Below the pieces are notes generated by a model that was not told the origin of the DNA, made no database searches, and saw only the letters and a program-made list of their open reading frames with translations. This document shows, piece by piece, positions 26,109-35,539 of a DNA stretch of 64,000 nucleotides; the first letter of the stretch is position 1; each line of letters begins with the position of its first letter. The DNA comes from Prosthecobacter gellanilyticus (GTDB taxonomy: Bacteria > Verrucomicrobiota > Verrucomicrobiia > Verrucomicrobiales > Verrucomicrobiaceae): assembly GCF_007992435.1 (NCBI RefSeq), contig NZ_BKAG01000002.1, positions 302,861 through 366,860 on the forward strand. Reading direction: 5' to 3'. A program made the position numbers and the translations under genes.

Positions 26109-27560
26109 ATGACTTTCTCGATCCAGGACATCCGTTTCCACGTTCTGCCCATGCGGACTCGTTTTCCTTTCCGCTATGGCATCGCCAGCATGATCGGCAT
26201 CCCGCATTTGTTTGTGACGGCGGACCTCGTGGTGGATGGCAAACCGGCCCAGGGGCTCGCTTCGGAAGGTCTCGCCCCCAAGTGGTTCACCAAGAATCCT
26301 GAATCTTCGCTGGAGCTGGATTGGGCGGAAATGATCGCCGTCATTCAAAACGCGGCCCGCATCGCGGAGAACATCGCTCTCAAGCCCGTGGGCTACTTCG
26401 CCTGGTGGCAGGACCTGTATGCCGAGCAGGGCCGCTGGGCCAAGCTGCGCTCCCAGCCACCGCTCCTCGCGAACCTCGGCGTCAGCCTCATGGAGCGCGC
26501 TGTCTTGGATGGCCTCTGCAAAGCCGCCGGCCAGCCCCTGCATCGCGTCCTCAAAACAGACGCCCTCGGCATCGATCTCGGCGCGGTGCATGAAGAACTG
26601 CGCGGCGTGCAGGTGAAGGATGTCCTGAGTCCGGAACCTCTCGCCAGGGTCGCCGTGCGCCACACCATCGGTCTGGGAGATCCCCTGCGCGCTGAAGACT
26701 CTCCCGGCCTGAACGATGGCCTGCCGGAAACCCTGGCAGATTCCATCCGCGCCTATGGTCTGCGCTATTTTAAGATCAAGGTCACCGGCCAGATCGAGGT
26801 GGACATCCCGCGCCTGCATCAGATTGCCGAGGTTCTGGAGGCTGGCTGCCCGCAGGGCTTCCACGCCACGCTGGATGGCAATGAGCAGTTCACCGACCTC
26901 GCCTCCTTCCGTGAGTTTTATGACATCCTGGCCGCAGACCCCGCGCTAGCCTCGCTCTTCAAAAGCCTGCTCCTCATCGAGCAGCCCTTGCATCGCGATC
27001 ACGCTCTTAAAGACGATGTCGCCGCCGCCATCGCCGGTTGGAAAGACGGCCCCGGCATGATCATGGACGAGTCCGATGGCTCGCTGACCGACTTGCCGCG
27101 TGCCCTGGAGCTCGGTTACAACGGCACCAGTCACAAGAGCTGCAAAGGTATCGTGAAGGGCATCGTCAATGCCGCCCTGCTCAAGGTGCGCGCTCCGCAG
27201 ATGGCCCGCCCCCCCATCCTAAGCGGTGAAGATCTGGCCAACACCGGCCCAGTCTCGCTTCTTCAGGACCTCGCCATGATGGCCCTGCTCGGCATCACCC
27301 ATGTGGAGCGGAATGGCCACCACTACTTCCGCGGCCTCAGTGTCTACTCCCCGGAGTTCCAGGAAGCTGCCTTGAAGGCCCACCCGGGCTTCTACCGCCG
27401 CCACGAACTCGGCTTTCCCACGCTCGACGTCCAGGAGGGCCTGATCGACCTCACCTCCGTGAACAGCGCCCCCTTCGGTTCTGCCATCCCCATTGACGCT
27501 GAGCAGTTTACGGCGCTGAAACCGTGGATCATGTCCGGCGGCATGGCAGCCCTCCAGTAA
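26109..27560 (+). CDS. Enolase-superfamily (mandelate racemase-like) enzyme
   Basis: 483 residues, starting at the ATG at 26109 (MTFSIQDIRFHVLPMRTRF). Superfamily catalytic pieces are in order: FKIKVTG with the Lys base, LDGNEQF with the first metal ligand, LIEQPL with the second, MDESDGSL with the third, and SHKSCKG, a Lys/Ser-rich segment on the last strands. These enzymes take a proton from the carbon next to a carboxylate using Mg. The substrate is unknown. The longer than usual N-terminal domain (about 200 residues) and the ERNGHHYFRG segment mark a less studied subgroup. It stands alone. Confidence 0.88.
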   Translation: MTFSIQDIRFHVLPMRTRFPFRYGIASMIGIPHLFVTADLVVDGKPAQGLASEGLAPKWFTKNPESSLELDWAEMIAVIQNAARIAENIALKPVGYFAWWQDLYAEQGRWAKLRSQPPLLANLGVSLMERAVLDGLCKAAGQPLHRVLKTDALGIDLGAVHEELRGVQVKDVLSPEPLARVAVRHTIGLGDPLRAEDSPGLNDGLPETLADSIRAYGLRYFKIKVTGQIEVDIPRLHQIAEVLEAGCPQGFHATLDGNEQFTDLASFREFYDILAADPALASLFKSLLLIEQPLHRDHALKDDVAAAIAGWKDGPGMIMDESDGSLTDLPRALELGYNGTSHKSCKGIVKGIVNAALLKVRAPQMARPPILSGEDLANTGPVSLLQDLAMMALLGITHVERNGHHYFRGLSVYSPEFQEAALKAHPGFYRRHELGFPTLDVQEGLIDLTSVNSAPFGSAIPIDAEQFTALKPWIMSGGMAALQ

Positions 27561-27685
27561 GGGGCGTTCCATCTTCACGCCCCTGAGGCCACCAGCTCCA
27601 AGATCTCCTGAACACTATCCCCGGGATTGACTCACGCTGATCTTCCTCTACCTCAAAAGGGCACTGTTCACCCGTCTCCTACCCC

Positions 27686-27716
27686 TTCGTCATTCGACAT
27701 TCGGATTTCGTCATTC
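27686..27716. repeat. TTCGTCATTC-family repeat, copy 1
   Basis: Short words TTCGTCATTC, GACATTCGGA and TTTCGTCATTC in a row just before the ParE start codon. A near copy lies at 43143-43166. Confidence 0.7.
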
Positions 27717-27724
27717 TTACACCC

Positions 27725-29698
27725 ATGGCCACCCCCGCCCACAACTACACCGAAGACAGCATCAAGTCCCTCGACTGGCGCCAGCACATCCGCCTGCGTC
27801 CGGGGATGTACATCGGCAAGCTCGGTGATGGTTCGCAGCCTGAGGACGGCATCTACGTGCTGCTCAAGGAAGTGGTCGACAACTGCATCGACGAGCACGT
27901 CATGGGCTTCGGCAAGTTGATCGAGATCGAGGTCAGTGAGGAGAATCTGGTCACCATTCGCGACTACGGTCGCGGCGTCCCGCTCGGCAAGCTGCTCGAG
28001 TGTGCCGCGCAGATCAACACCGGTGCCAAATACGACAGCGAGGTCTTCAAGCGCTCCGTCGGTCTGAACGGCGTCGGCATCAAGGCAGTGAACGCTCTCT
28101 CTGAGTTCTTCGAGATCAAGGCCGTGCGTGAAAAGCTGACACGCGCCATCGAGTTCTGCCGCGGCGAGGTGAAGTATGACATGGGCAAGCCCAAGGCGAG
28201 TGAGGAAGCCGATGGCACCCGCATCTCCTTCCGTCCGGACCCCACCTCCTTCTCGCCGAAGGTGAAGTACAATCTCGACTTCATCCGCGAGATGCTGCGC
28301 TACTACGCCTGGCTGAACCCCGGCCTGGTCCTGAAGCTCAATGGCGAGACCTTTAAATCCAAGGACGGTCTGCGTGACCTCATCGCCGCGAAGCTCACCG
28401 AGTCCCCGCAGTATCCCGTCATCCATCTCGATGGCACGGATGTCGAGGTCGCCTTCACCCACGGCACTGGTTATGGCGAGGAGTTCTACACCTTCGTCAA
28501 CGGCCAGCACACCACCCAGGGCGGCACTCACATGGCCGCCTTCCGCGAGGCCGTGGTGCAGGAGTGCCGTGAGTTCTTCAAGAAGCAGTTCGAGCCCAGC
28601 GACGTCCGCACCGGCATCATCGCCGCCGTGTCAGTGAAGGTACAGGAGCCCGTCTTCGAATCTCAAACGAAGACCAAGCTCGGCTCCACCCACATGGAGC
28701 CCAACGGCCGCAACCTCCGTACCCACATCATCAACACCGTGGCGAAGGAGCTGGACAATTTCCTCCACAAAAATGCCGAGGTGGCGAAGTCCCTCCAGGA
28801 GAAGATTCTGGCGAACGAAAAGGAGCGCAAAGAAATCAGCGGCATCCAGAAGGCCGCCCGTGAAAACGCGCGCAAGGCCAAGGTGCATAACAAAAAGCTG
28901 CGTGACTGCCGCATCCACCTCGACACGAAGGACAAGCGCCGCGAGGAAAGCACCATTTTCATTACCGAGGGTGACAGCGCCTCCGGTAGCATCACCAAGA
29001 GCCGCGATGTCGAAACCCAGGCTGTCTTCAGCCTGCGTGGAAAGCCGCTGAACTGCTACGGCATGACCAAGAAGGTCGTCTATGAAAACGAGGAGTTCTA
29101 CCTCCTCGCCAACGCCCTGCAGATTGACGAGGACGTTGAGGACCTGCGCTTCAACAAGATCGTGCTCGCCACTGATGCTGATGTGGACGGCATGCACATC
29201 CGTCTGCTCATGATCACCTGGTTCCTGCAGTTCTTTCCCCAGCTGGCTCGTGATCCAGGCGTGAATGAAGGTCACCTCTACATCCTGCAGACTCCGCTCT
29301 TCCGCGTGCGCAACAAAAAGGAAACCTTCTACTGCTACAGTGACGAGGAGCGTCAGCGCGCCATCCATCGCTGCGGCAAGAACGCCGAGATCACCCGCTT
29401 CAAAGGTCTGGGTGAGATCAGCCCGGACGAGTTCAAGCACTTCATCGGGCCGAACATGCGCCTGGAGCCGGTGATCAGACCCCACTTCGCGAGTCCGGTG
29501 GCTCATACGGAAGCGGAGGGAGAGGTTGAGGGGGCAGCTCCCAACAATTTCATCTCCCGTTACAAGAACATGAAGGACTTCCTCAGTTACTACATGGGCA
29601 AGAACACCCCCGAGCGCCAGACCGACATCGTCGCGAACCTCCGCATCGAGAAGGAACTCGAGTTCAAGGAAGAAGCCGCCCTCCCCGAAGCCGCCTGA
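27725..29698 (+). CDS. parE: DNA topoisomerase IV-type subunit B (ParE-like)
   Basis: 657 residues, starting at the ATG at 27725. GHKL ATPase: the N-terminal [26 protein letters not shown] with the catalytic Glu and metal-binding Asn, [11 protein letters not shown] and [20 protein letters not shown] domain: [11 protein letters not shown] and [11 protein letters not shown]. The wording closely follows the ParE of Bacteroidetes and Chlamydia-type bacteria, shorter than GyrB. It works with ParC to unlink daughter chromosomes. parC is not next to it in this window. Confidence 0.93.
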   Translation: MATPAHNYTEDSIKSLDWRQHIRLRPGMYIGKLGDGSQPEDGIYVLLKEVVDNCIDEHVMGFGKLIEIEVSEENLVTIRDYGRGVPLGKLLECAAQINTGAKYDSEVFKRSVGLNGVGIKAVNALSEFFEIKAVREKLTRAIEFCRGEVKYDMGKPKASEEADGTRISFRPDPTSFSPKVKYNLDFIREMLRYYAWLNPGLVLKLNGETFKSKDGLRDLIAAKLTESPQYPVIHLDGTDVEVAFTHGTGYGEEFYTFVNGQHTTQGGTHMAAFREAVVQECREFFKKQFEPSDVRTGIIAAVSVKVQEPVFESQTKTKLGSTHMEPNGRNLRTHIINTVAKELDNFLHKNAEVAKSLQEKILANEKERKEISGIQKAARENARKAKVHNKKLRDCRIHLDTKDKRREESTIFITEGDSASGSITKSRDVETQAVFSLRGKPLNCYGMTKKVVYENEEFYLLANALQIDEDVEDLRFNKIVLATDADVDGMHIRLLMITWFLQFFPQLARDPGVNEGHLYILQTPLFRVRNKKETFYCYSDEERQRAIHRCGKNAEITRFKGLGEISPDEFKHFIGPNMRLEPVIRPHFASPVAHTEAEGEVEGAAPNNFISRYKNMKDFLSYYMGKNTPERQTDIVANLRIEKELEFKEEAALPEAA

Positions 29699-29779
29699 GA
29701 CCTCTCTGGCCGGCCCAGCCTCGCATCTTTGGAGTCATCAGACACCTAACCGTGTCGCAGACCAGCGTGCCCAAGGAGC

Positions 29780-29795
29780 GCGGACTTCAGTCCGC
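29780..29795. repeat. Short palindrome in the parE-dac gap
   Basis: GCGGAC, TTCA, GTCCGC. It lies in a 220-bp gap between the parE end and the convergent carboxypeptidase gene, which holds no other feature I can support. Confidence 0.5.
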
Positions 29796-29918
29796 AGCAG
29801 GTGGAACGCGAGGTATGGTGCCCTGTTCCCAAGAAAGTCTTCAAGTCAAAGACCTCCGCGTTCGCTGCTGATACGCCCAGCGCTCATATAGGTATAGCAT
29901 AGCCTAACGAAAAACGCA

Positions 29919-30836
29919 TCAATCCCGTTTTCCCCACACCCAGCGAAACAAATTCCGGTTATCCGCAAACCGCGCCTCCTCGGAGGCGGACCCGAGCGTC
30001 ACCACGATGAACCCGCGTCCCTCATAGGACCCCGTGGCCACGAGACACGCCCCCGCGCTTGTCGTGGTCCCAGTCTTCACACCATCATAGTTGGCCAGCT
30101 TCAGCAGCTCATTGCTGTTCTTCCACTCCGCCTCGCGCTCTTTCTTGTTAGGCATCCGGATCTGCGCCCGATGTGTCTGCGCCGCAACTACCTCGCGAAA
30201 CAGCGCATGCTTGCGCGCCGCCAGCGTGAGCTTCACCAGATCACGCGCGGTGGTGGTGTAGTCCGTTTCCGCGCCGCCATCCCCAAAGGGAATGCGATAC
30301 GTGGAGTCAGTCATACCGAGCCTCCCAGCCGTGCGGTTCATCTCCGCGATGAAGTTGGCCCTTGAGGCATAGGCCGGAGCCTTCACCCCCTTAGGTGTCT
30401 CCTCACCAGGTGCGGCCAGACGCGAATGGAAGTGCTCGGCAAAGGCGTTTCCCATGTCATTGCCAGAGGGAAGCATGAGCGCATAGAGACCATCACGCAC
30501 CTGCACCTTCTCACCCGCCTTGACATCGGCCGTGGATCCAGCGGTGCTGTCCGCCAGCTTGGAAATGCTCACCCATTCATCCAGTACCGCCGGATCCTTC
30601 TGAACCAGTTCCAGCACCACGTAGGCACACATGATCTTGGTCGTGCTCGCCGCCTTGCGCGGTTCATTAGCCAGCAACGAGGCGACCTCCTGACCGCTCT
30701 CAAGATCAGCAATGATCCATGACTTCGCCGTCACCGCCGGTGGCCCCGCCAGATCCTCCGTCGGCCGGTCAGCCGCAAAGCACTTCAAGCTGAAGACGCT
30801 AAAGACGAGAACAAAACAGCGAGAGAATGACATCAT
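29919..30836 (-). CDS. D-alanyl-D-alanine carboxypeptidase (peptidase S11, PBP5-type)
   Basis: 305 residues from the ATG at 30836, which begins a signal peptide (MMSFSRCFVLVFSVFSLKC then FAA). The three active-site motifs of S11 penicillin-binding proteins are present: STTK (SxxK, catalytic Ser and Lys), SGN (SxN) and KTG in GVKTGTTTSAGAC. It trims the terminal D-Ala from peptidoglycan stem peptides in the periplasm. The PBP5 C-terminal amphipathic anchor domain is missing, so it is likely soluble or weakly attached. Confidence 0.92.
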   Translation of the reverse strand: MMSFSRCFVLVFSVFSLKCFAADRPTEDLAGPPAVTAKSWIIADLESGQEVASLLANEPRKAASTTKIMCAYVVLELVQKDPAVLDEWVSISKLADSTAGSTADVKAGEKVQVRDGLYALMLPSGNDMGNAFAEHFHSRLAAPGEETPKGVKAPAYASRANFIAEMNRTAGRLGMTDSTYRIPFGDGGAETDYTTTARDLVKLTLAARKHALFREVVAAQTHRAQIRMPNKKEREAEWKNSNELLKLANYDGVKTGTTTSAGACLVATGSYEGRGFIVVTLGSASEEARFADNRNLFRWVWGKRD

Positions 30837-30956
30837 GAGTTCAGCCTGAACGGCCCAAACCTGAGTGGCAACCCAGAAACGAAGCAAGCCACGGATAGAT
30901 CATCACACCTTCGAGCACCCATCCCTCAAAGCGCCAACGTGCGCGTCCCATCAAAG

Positions 30957-30976
30957 CCTGGGGTTTCAACCCCAGG
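30957..30976. repeat. Short palindrome
   Basis: CCTGGGG, TTTCAA, CCCCAGG. It is followed within 60 bp by a similar AGCGCTGAAAGCGC word. It lies in a 292-bp gap with no gene. Confidence 0.5.
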
Positions 30977-31128
30977 GACGGGCAGCCTCACAGACCGCAA
31001 AGCGCTGAAAGCGCGTGTCATGCACTCATCGGGACGAAAAATCGCACCATTCCAAGATGGTCATAAGAGGCACTTCAGCGCGGCTCATCTGTCGACGAGT
31101 CGCGCCTACTATCTGCCCCCTGAGGGAC

Positions 31129-32286
31129 TCATCCCTGTGCCGCTTCAGCCGCCTGTTTCGCCTCCTCCTTCTTCCGCTTCTCCTCAGCCTCCATCGCCGC
31201 CTTCTCAGCGGCCATGACAGCCATGGCAGAGGCCCGGCGTGCCCGATCCTTGGCTTCCTGCTCAGCGCGCGCCTTGGCCTGTGCGGCTTCACGGCGTGCC
31301 TTCGCTTCTTCCTCGGCCTTGCGGGCCACTTCCTTCTCAGCGTCCTGACGAATCTTCAGCGCCGCAGCCGCCGCTCTCACGGCTTCAAGTTCCAGCTTCG
31401 CCTGCGCGCGCTCAGCCTCACGCACGGCTTCCTTCTCGGCATCCGCCTTGGCCTTGGCTTCCGCAGCAATCCTGCGTGCCTCTTCCTTCTCCGCCTGCAG
31501 GCGTGCCTTCTCAGCCGCCTTTTCCGCATCGGCCTGCTCTTTGGCAATGCGCGCCGCTTCCTTCTCAGCCGCCGCTTGAGCCTTGGCCTCGGCAGCCGCC
31601 ACACGGGCAGCTTCCTTCTCGGCCTGAAGGCGAGCCTTCTCAGCCGCTGCTGCGGCAGCGGCCTCTTCCTTGGCCACACGAGCAGCCTCCTTCTCTTCAG
31701 CCGCTTTGATGCGTGCCTCAGCTGCCGCCAGGTTCGCCGCATCTCTCTCGGCCTGTAGACGAGCCTTCTCGGCCGCCTTCTCAGCGTCCGCCTGTTCCTT
31801 GGCCAGACGCGCCGCTTCCTTCTCAGCTTCGGCCTTTGCCTTCGCCTCGATGGCTGCCAGCTTCGCCGCCTCTTTCTCAGCCAGGATCCGGGCTTTCTCG
31901 GCAGCCTTTTCTGCCTCCGCCTGCTCCTTGGCAATGCGCGCCGCTTCCTTCTCCTCCAGAGCCTTGATGCGCGCCTCGGCAGCCGCCAGCTTCGCCGCTT
32001 CCTTCTCGGCGGCCTGGCGCGCTTTCTCAGCAGCCTTTTCTGCGATCTCATGCTCACGGGCCAGGATCAACGCCTCGCGGGAGGCGATGTCAGCCGCCAG
32101 CTTCGCTTCCTGAGCCTCCGCCAGATGCGCCGCAAAGGCGCGCAACTGCCGCCCCAGTTCAGTGGCGGTCTCGGTCAGCACGGGAGCTGCCTCGGCATGG
32201 ACTTTGTTCAGCACCTCCAGTGTTTCGAGCTTGGCGGCGGTGTCGTTGAGAAGGGCGGTAAATTTGGGATCGAGCTTGGTCGTCAT
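31129..32286 (-). CDS. Ala/Glu/Lys-rich coiled-coil protein with internal repeats
   Basis: 385 residues. After a normal-looking N-terminal segment of about 60 residues (TKLDPKFTALLNDTAAKLET...), almost the whole chain is one long charged helix built from a repeat of roughly 40 residues, with phrases like EKARLQAEKEAAR and EKEAARIAKEQADAEKAAEK recurring five or six times. No signal peptide was seen. It resembles cytoplasmic TolA-like or structural filament proteins only by composition. The repeats probably grew by duplication. A standalone gene, it is divergent from the histidine kinase. Confidence 0.8.
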   Translation of the reverse strand: MTTKLDPKFTALLNDTAAKLETLEVLNKVHAEAAPVLTETATELGRQLRAFAAHLAEAQEAKLAADIASREALILAREHEIAEKAAEKARQAAEKEAAKLAAAEARIKALEEKEAARIAKEQAEAEKAAEKARILAEKEAAKLAAIEAKAKAEAEKEAARLAKEQADAEKAAEKARLQAERDAANLAAAEARIKAAEEKEAARVAKEEAAAAAAAEKARLQAEKEAARVAAAEAKAQAAAEKEAARIAKEQADAEKAAEKARLQAEKEEARRIAAEAKAKADAEKEAVREAERAQAKLELEAVRAAAAALKIRQDAEKEVARKAEEEAKARREAAQAKARAEQEAKDRARRASAMAVMAAEKAAMEAEEKRKKEEAKQAAEAAQG

Positions 32287-32510
32287 CGATGGGGTCGGAA
32301 AGTAGGGGGAGAACAGCCATGAATGGTGACTCTTGGCCTCCTGTAAAGCACCTTCCGAAACACCTTTTCGCTCTCTCCCGCAGCAGCCCGCTCCGGCCTC
32401 CTACTTTGGAGGTAGTCATTAGTGAAATGTCTTGTGGCACCCGGACCTCCCCGCGATTCTTTTTGTGAGATCTCCCGATCTGTCCCGCAGTCTCCAGGCC
32501 CCGCTCTCCC

Positions 32511-34745
32511 ATGATTCACCGTCTCCCAGCCGTCGTGCTGCTGGCAGCCATGCTGTGCATGGCCGGGACTTTGTGCGGGCAGGGGCCAAACTCCGGGCTG
32601 GCCATGGCTGACTCGGTGCCTTTGATGACCATCAAAGAGATCCGCACCAAGAACAAGGCGAACATTCCCGCCGCCGTGCGCGGCGTGGTCACTGCCATGG
32701 ATGTGGTGCGCATCTATGTGCAGGACGAGACCGGGGCCATCGGCGTCATCCGCGCGGCCGTCTTCCAGCCCGTGGCTCCGGGAGACTACGTGGAGATCAA
32801 AGGCACCACCACGGGGCAGGGGGCCGGGCTTGGCCTCAATGGCCTTTCGCTGACCAAGACCGGCATCGCAGCACTGCCAGCGACAAAGACCTTCACCGGG
32901 GAGCAGCTGGATGCCAGCGAGTCGCAGCATCAGCGCGTGCGCGTGACAGGCACGGTGCATGAGGTCGGTGTCAGCAGCGGCATGCTGGTCCTCCAGGTGC
33001 AGTCCGGCAGCGCCTCCTTCATCGCCATGTGGCCCGGTTATCAGCCCCATTCGGAAACTCGCGTGCTCGCTCCGCGCATGGATCTCATGGATGCGGATGT
33101 GGAGCTCGTGGGGGCCGCCGTGCCGCAGTTTAGCCAGGCGGGCTATCGCAATGGCTTCCGGCTGATCATGGCCTCTGCGGATCCGGAGGATTTGAAGGTA
33201 CTGAAGAATGGCTCGCCAGACATCTTTACCCGCCCGTTGCGCACGCTGGAGAGCTTCCGCGGCATGACCTCTCATCAGAACCAGCGTCACCTCATCAAGG
33301 GCGTCGTGACTTACTGGTCGGATGCTGGCTGGTTTCATCTGCAGGACGAGACGGGCACCGCCCGCGTGAACAACGCGGACTTCATGCCGCAGCAGATCGG
33401 CTGGCTGTATCGCAGTGATCGTTCTGAGCCTCAGCTTTCTCCCGGTGACATCGTGGAGGTCGTCGGCATGCCCGAGGTCAAATCCACCGGCAGCATCTCC
33501 TTCACCCGCTGTGAGTGGCGCCAGACCGGTCATGCCGAGCCGCCGCCCTTCCTGGCTGCCTCGGCCTCCGCCATTATCAAAGGTGGTTATGATGGCAGGC
33601 CGGTATCCGTGACCGGTCGCGTGGTGGATGTGGACATCTCCACGGATTACCAGGGCTTTGCCGTCCACACCTTCTGGATGCAGTCGGAAGGGGTCGACTT
33701 CAGCGCCATTGTGCAGATGCGCCGGAAGGCCAAGGCCCCCGTGAAAGTGGGGGATTACGCGCACATGACCGGCGTGGTGACCACTGCGCCAAACGTCGTC
33801 GGGCGCACGCCTTTCCGGATCAATCTGAATGACATGGAAAGCATCCACAGCCTGCCGCCGCCACCCGCGTGGAGAAGTGCCAAAGTCATCCGCTGGGTGC
33901 TGGTCGGGGCTGCGGTGCTCGGGTTCGGGGTCATGTGGATCTTTGTGCTGCGCAGGCAGGTGGCTCAGCAGACCGCCCAGCTTCGCAAGAACGCCTTCCA
34001 GCTTCAGGAGCAGCTCGATCAGGAAAAGGAGCTGAGCGAGATGAAAAGCCGCTTCGTCTTCACGGTCAGTCATGAGTTCCGCAATCCTCTGGCCATCATC
34101 ATGTCCTGCAGTGATGTGCTGCAGCGTGCGAAGGGCAAGCTCACACCCGAGGAGCATGAGCGCCAGATCAGCGGCATCCAGCTGAACGTGCGCCGCATGG
34201 CGGACATGATGGAGGAGGTGCTCCTGCTCGGCCGTGCCGAGGCGGGCCGTCTGCCGTGCAATCCGGAGCCGGTGAACATGCAGTCCTTCTGCCAGCGTCT
34301 TGTAGACCAGATCCGCTCCGTCAGTGATGCCCGCTGCCCTATCGAACTTTGCGTTGAGAAGACCCTCCCGAACCTCATGCTGGACACCAGTATGCTGCAT
34401 CACATCCTCGGAAACCTCATCAGCAATGCCGTCAAATACTCCCCTCCCGGCCTCTGCGTGGATGTGAATGTCTGCCTGGATGACATCGGCGTCTGCTTCA
34501 CCATTCATGACCAGGGCATGGGCGTGCCCACCATGGACCGTCCGCGTATTTTCGAGCCCTTCCACCGCGGCAGCAATGTCGGCGAAACCGCCGGCACTGG
34601 TCTCGGCCTCGCCATCGCGGAACGCTGCGCCCGCGCGCATGGCGGCAGCATCACCTGCGAGAGCGACCCCGGTGATGGCACCACTTTCTGCGTCCATCTT
34701 CCGGCCACCATCGCCACCACCAAGCCATCCCTTGCCCCCTCATGA
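32511..34745 (+). CDS. Membrane sensor histidine kinase with periplasmic OB-fold-like repeats
   Basis: 744 residues. A signal segment (about 7-24) is followed by a 430-residue extracytoplasmic region with repeated OB-fold-like units (RGVVTAMDVVRIYVQDETGA near 57; KGVVTYWSDAGWFHLQDETG near 264; related units near 145 and 365), then one membrane helix (about 463-483) and a short coiled coil. The kinase core follows: H-box SHEFRNP with phospho-acceptor His521, N-box NLISNAVKYS, G1 DQGMGV, F-box and G2 GTGLGLAIAE. It overlaps the response regulator gene by ATGA, so the two form one system. The ligand is unknown. Confidence 0.93.
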   Translation: MIHRLPAVVLLAAMLCMAGTLCGQGPNSGLAMADSVPLMTIKEIRTKNKANIPAAVRGVVTAMDVVRIYVQDETGAIGVIRAAVFQPVAPGDYVEIKGTTTGQGAGLGLNGLSLTKTGIAALPATKTFTGEQLDASESQHQRVRVTGTVHEVGVSSGMLVLQVQSGSASFIAMWPGYQPHSETRVLAPRMDLMDADVELVGAAVPQFSQAGYRNGFRLIMASADPEDLKVLKNGSPDIFTRPLRTLESFRGMTSHQNQRHLIKGVVTYWSDAGWFHLQDETGTARVNNADFMPQQIGWLYRSDRSEPQLSPGDIVEVVGMPEVKSTGSISFTRCEWRQTGHAEPPPFLAASASAIIKGGYDGRPVSVTGRVVDVDISTDYQGFAVHTFWMQSEGVDFSAIVQMRRKAKAPVKVGDYAHMTGVVTTAPNVVGRTPFRINLNDMESIHSLPPPPAWRSAKVIRWVLVGAAVLGFGVMWIFVLRRQVAQQTAQLRKNAFQLQEQLDQEKELSEMKSRFVFTVSHEFRNPLAIIMSCSDVLQRAKGKLTPEEHERQISGIQLNVRRMADMMEEVLLLGRAEAGRLPCNPEPVNMQSFCQRLVDQIRSVSDARCPIELCVEKTLPNLMLDTSMLHHILGNLISNAVKYSPPGLCVDVNVCLDDIGVCFTIHDQGMGVPTMDRPRIFEPFHRGSNVGETAGTGLGLAIAERCARAHGGSITCESDPGDGTTFCVHLPATIATTKPSLAPS

Positions 34746-35353
34746 AAATCCTGGTCATCGAAGACGAGCCCCTCACCCGGGAAAACATAGCCCTCATCCT
34801 GCGCATGGAGGGTTATGACACCTGCACCGCCTCGGATGGTGGCAAGGGCATCGCCGCCGCCATCTCGGAGAAGCCTGATCTGATCCTGTGTGACATCACC
34901 ATGCCCGACACCGATGGTTATTCCGTGCTCACCCAGGTCCGTCGGAATGAAAATCTGCGCCACACGCCCTTCATCTTTCTCACCGCGCGCGGTGATCGTG
35001 CCGACCTTCGCCAGGGCATGAATCTTGGTGCCGACGACTACCTCACCAAGCCTGCGAGCGCCGCGGAGATCATCGATGCCATCCGCGCCCGTCTTCAGCG
35101 TGAAACCATGCGCGAGAGCGGCTTCTCACCCGACTTCAGTTCCCCCGAACCTCTGCAAAAGCTCGGCATCACTCCTCGTGAGGCCGAGGTGCTCCTCTGG
35201 GTCGCTCAGGGCAAGTCCAACGGCGAGATCGGCGCCATCATCCAGGCCACCGAAAACACCGTGAAGAAGCACGTCCAGCACATCTTCGAAAAACTCGGCG
35301 TCGAAAGCCGCAACGCCGCCTCCCTCATCGCCCTCGAGAAGCTCAGCTCCTAG
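34742..35353 (+). CDS. Response regulator, REC plus LuxR-type HTH (NarL family)
   Basis: 203 residues. The receiver domain (1-120) has acidic residues D8 and E9, phospho-acceptor D51 (LILCDITMPD), Thr in FLTARGD and the Lys in YLTKPAS. The C-terminal LuxR/FixJ helix-turn-helix (about 137-200) reads LGITPREAEVLLWVAQG and NTVKKHVQHIFEKLGV. It is the partner of the upstream kinase, with which it overlaps by 4 bp. Targets are unknown. Confidence 0.96.
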   Translation: MKILVIEDEPLTRENIALILRMEGYDTCTASDGGKGIAAAISEKPDLILCDITMPDTDGYSVLTQVRRNENLRHTPFIFLTARGDRADLRQGMNLGADDYLTKPASAAEIIDAIRARLQRETMRESGFSPDFSSPEPLQKLGITPREAEVLLWVAQGKSNGEIGAIIQATENTVKKHVQHIFEKLGVESRNAASLIALEKLSS

Positions 35354-35414
35354 AGTGACAGGGTTTGATTGATCAAGCCTAACTAAAAATATCGCAAACG
35401 TATCTGCTGGGGCC

Positions 35415-35530
35415 ATCTGTGTCCTCTGCGTTATCTGCGGTCAAAAAACGCGCATCACGACCACAAGCACAGACATCTCAGATGGCCGGCTCCCGACTAT
35501 CTGTGCCCTCTGCGTCATCTGCGGTTAAAA
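35415..35530. repeat. CCGCAGAT-family repeats, two right-end copies
   Basis: ATCTGCGGT ends occur at about 35433 and 35517, 84 bp apart, each preceded by a CTGTGTCCTCTGCG or CTGTGCCCTCTGCG word. Confidence 0.8.
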
Positions 35531-35539
35531 AGGATCGGC

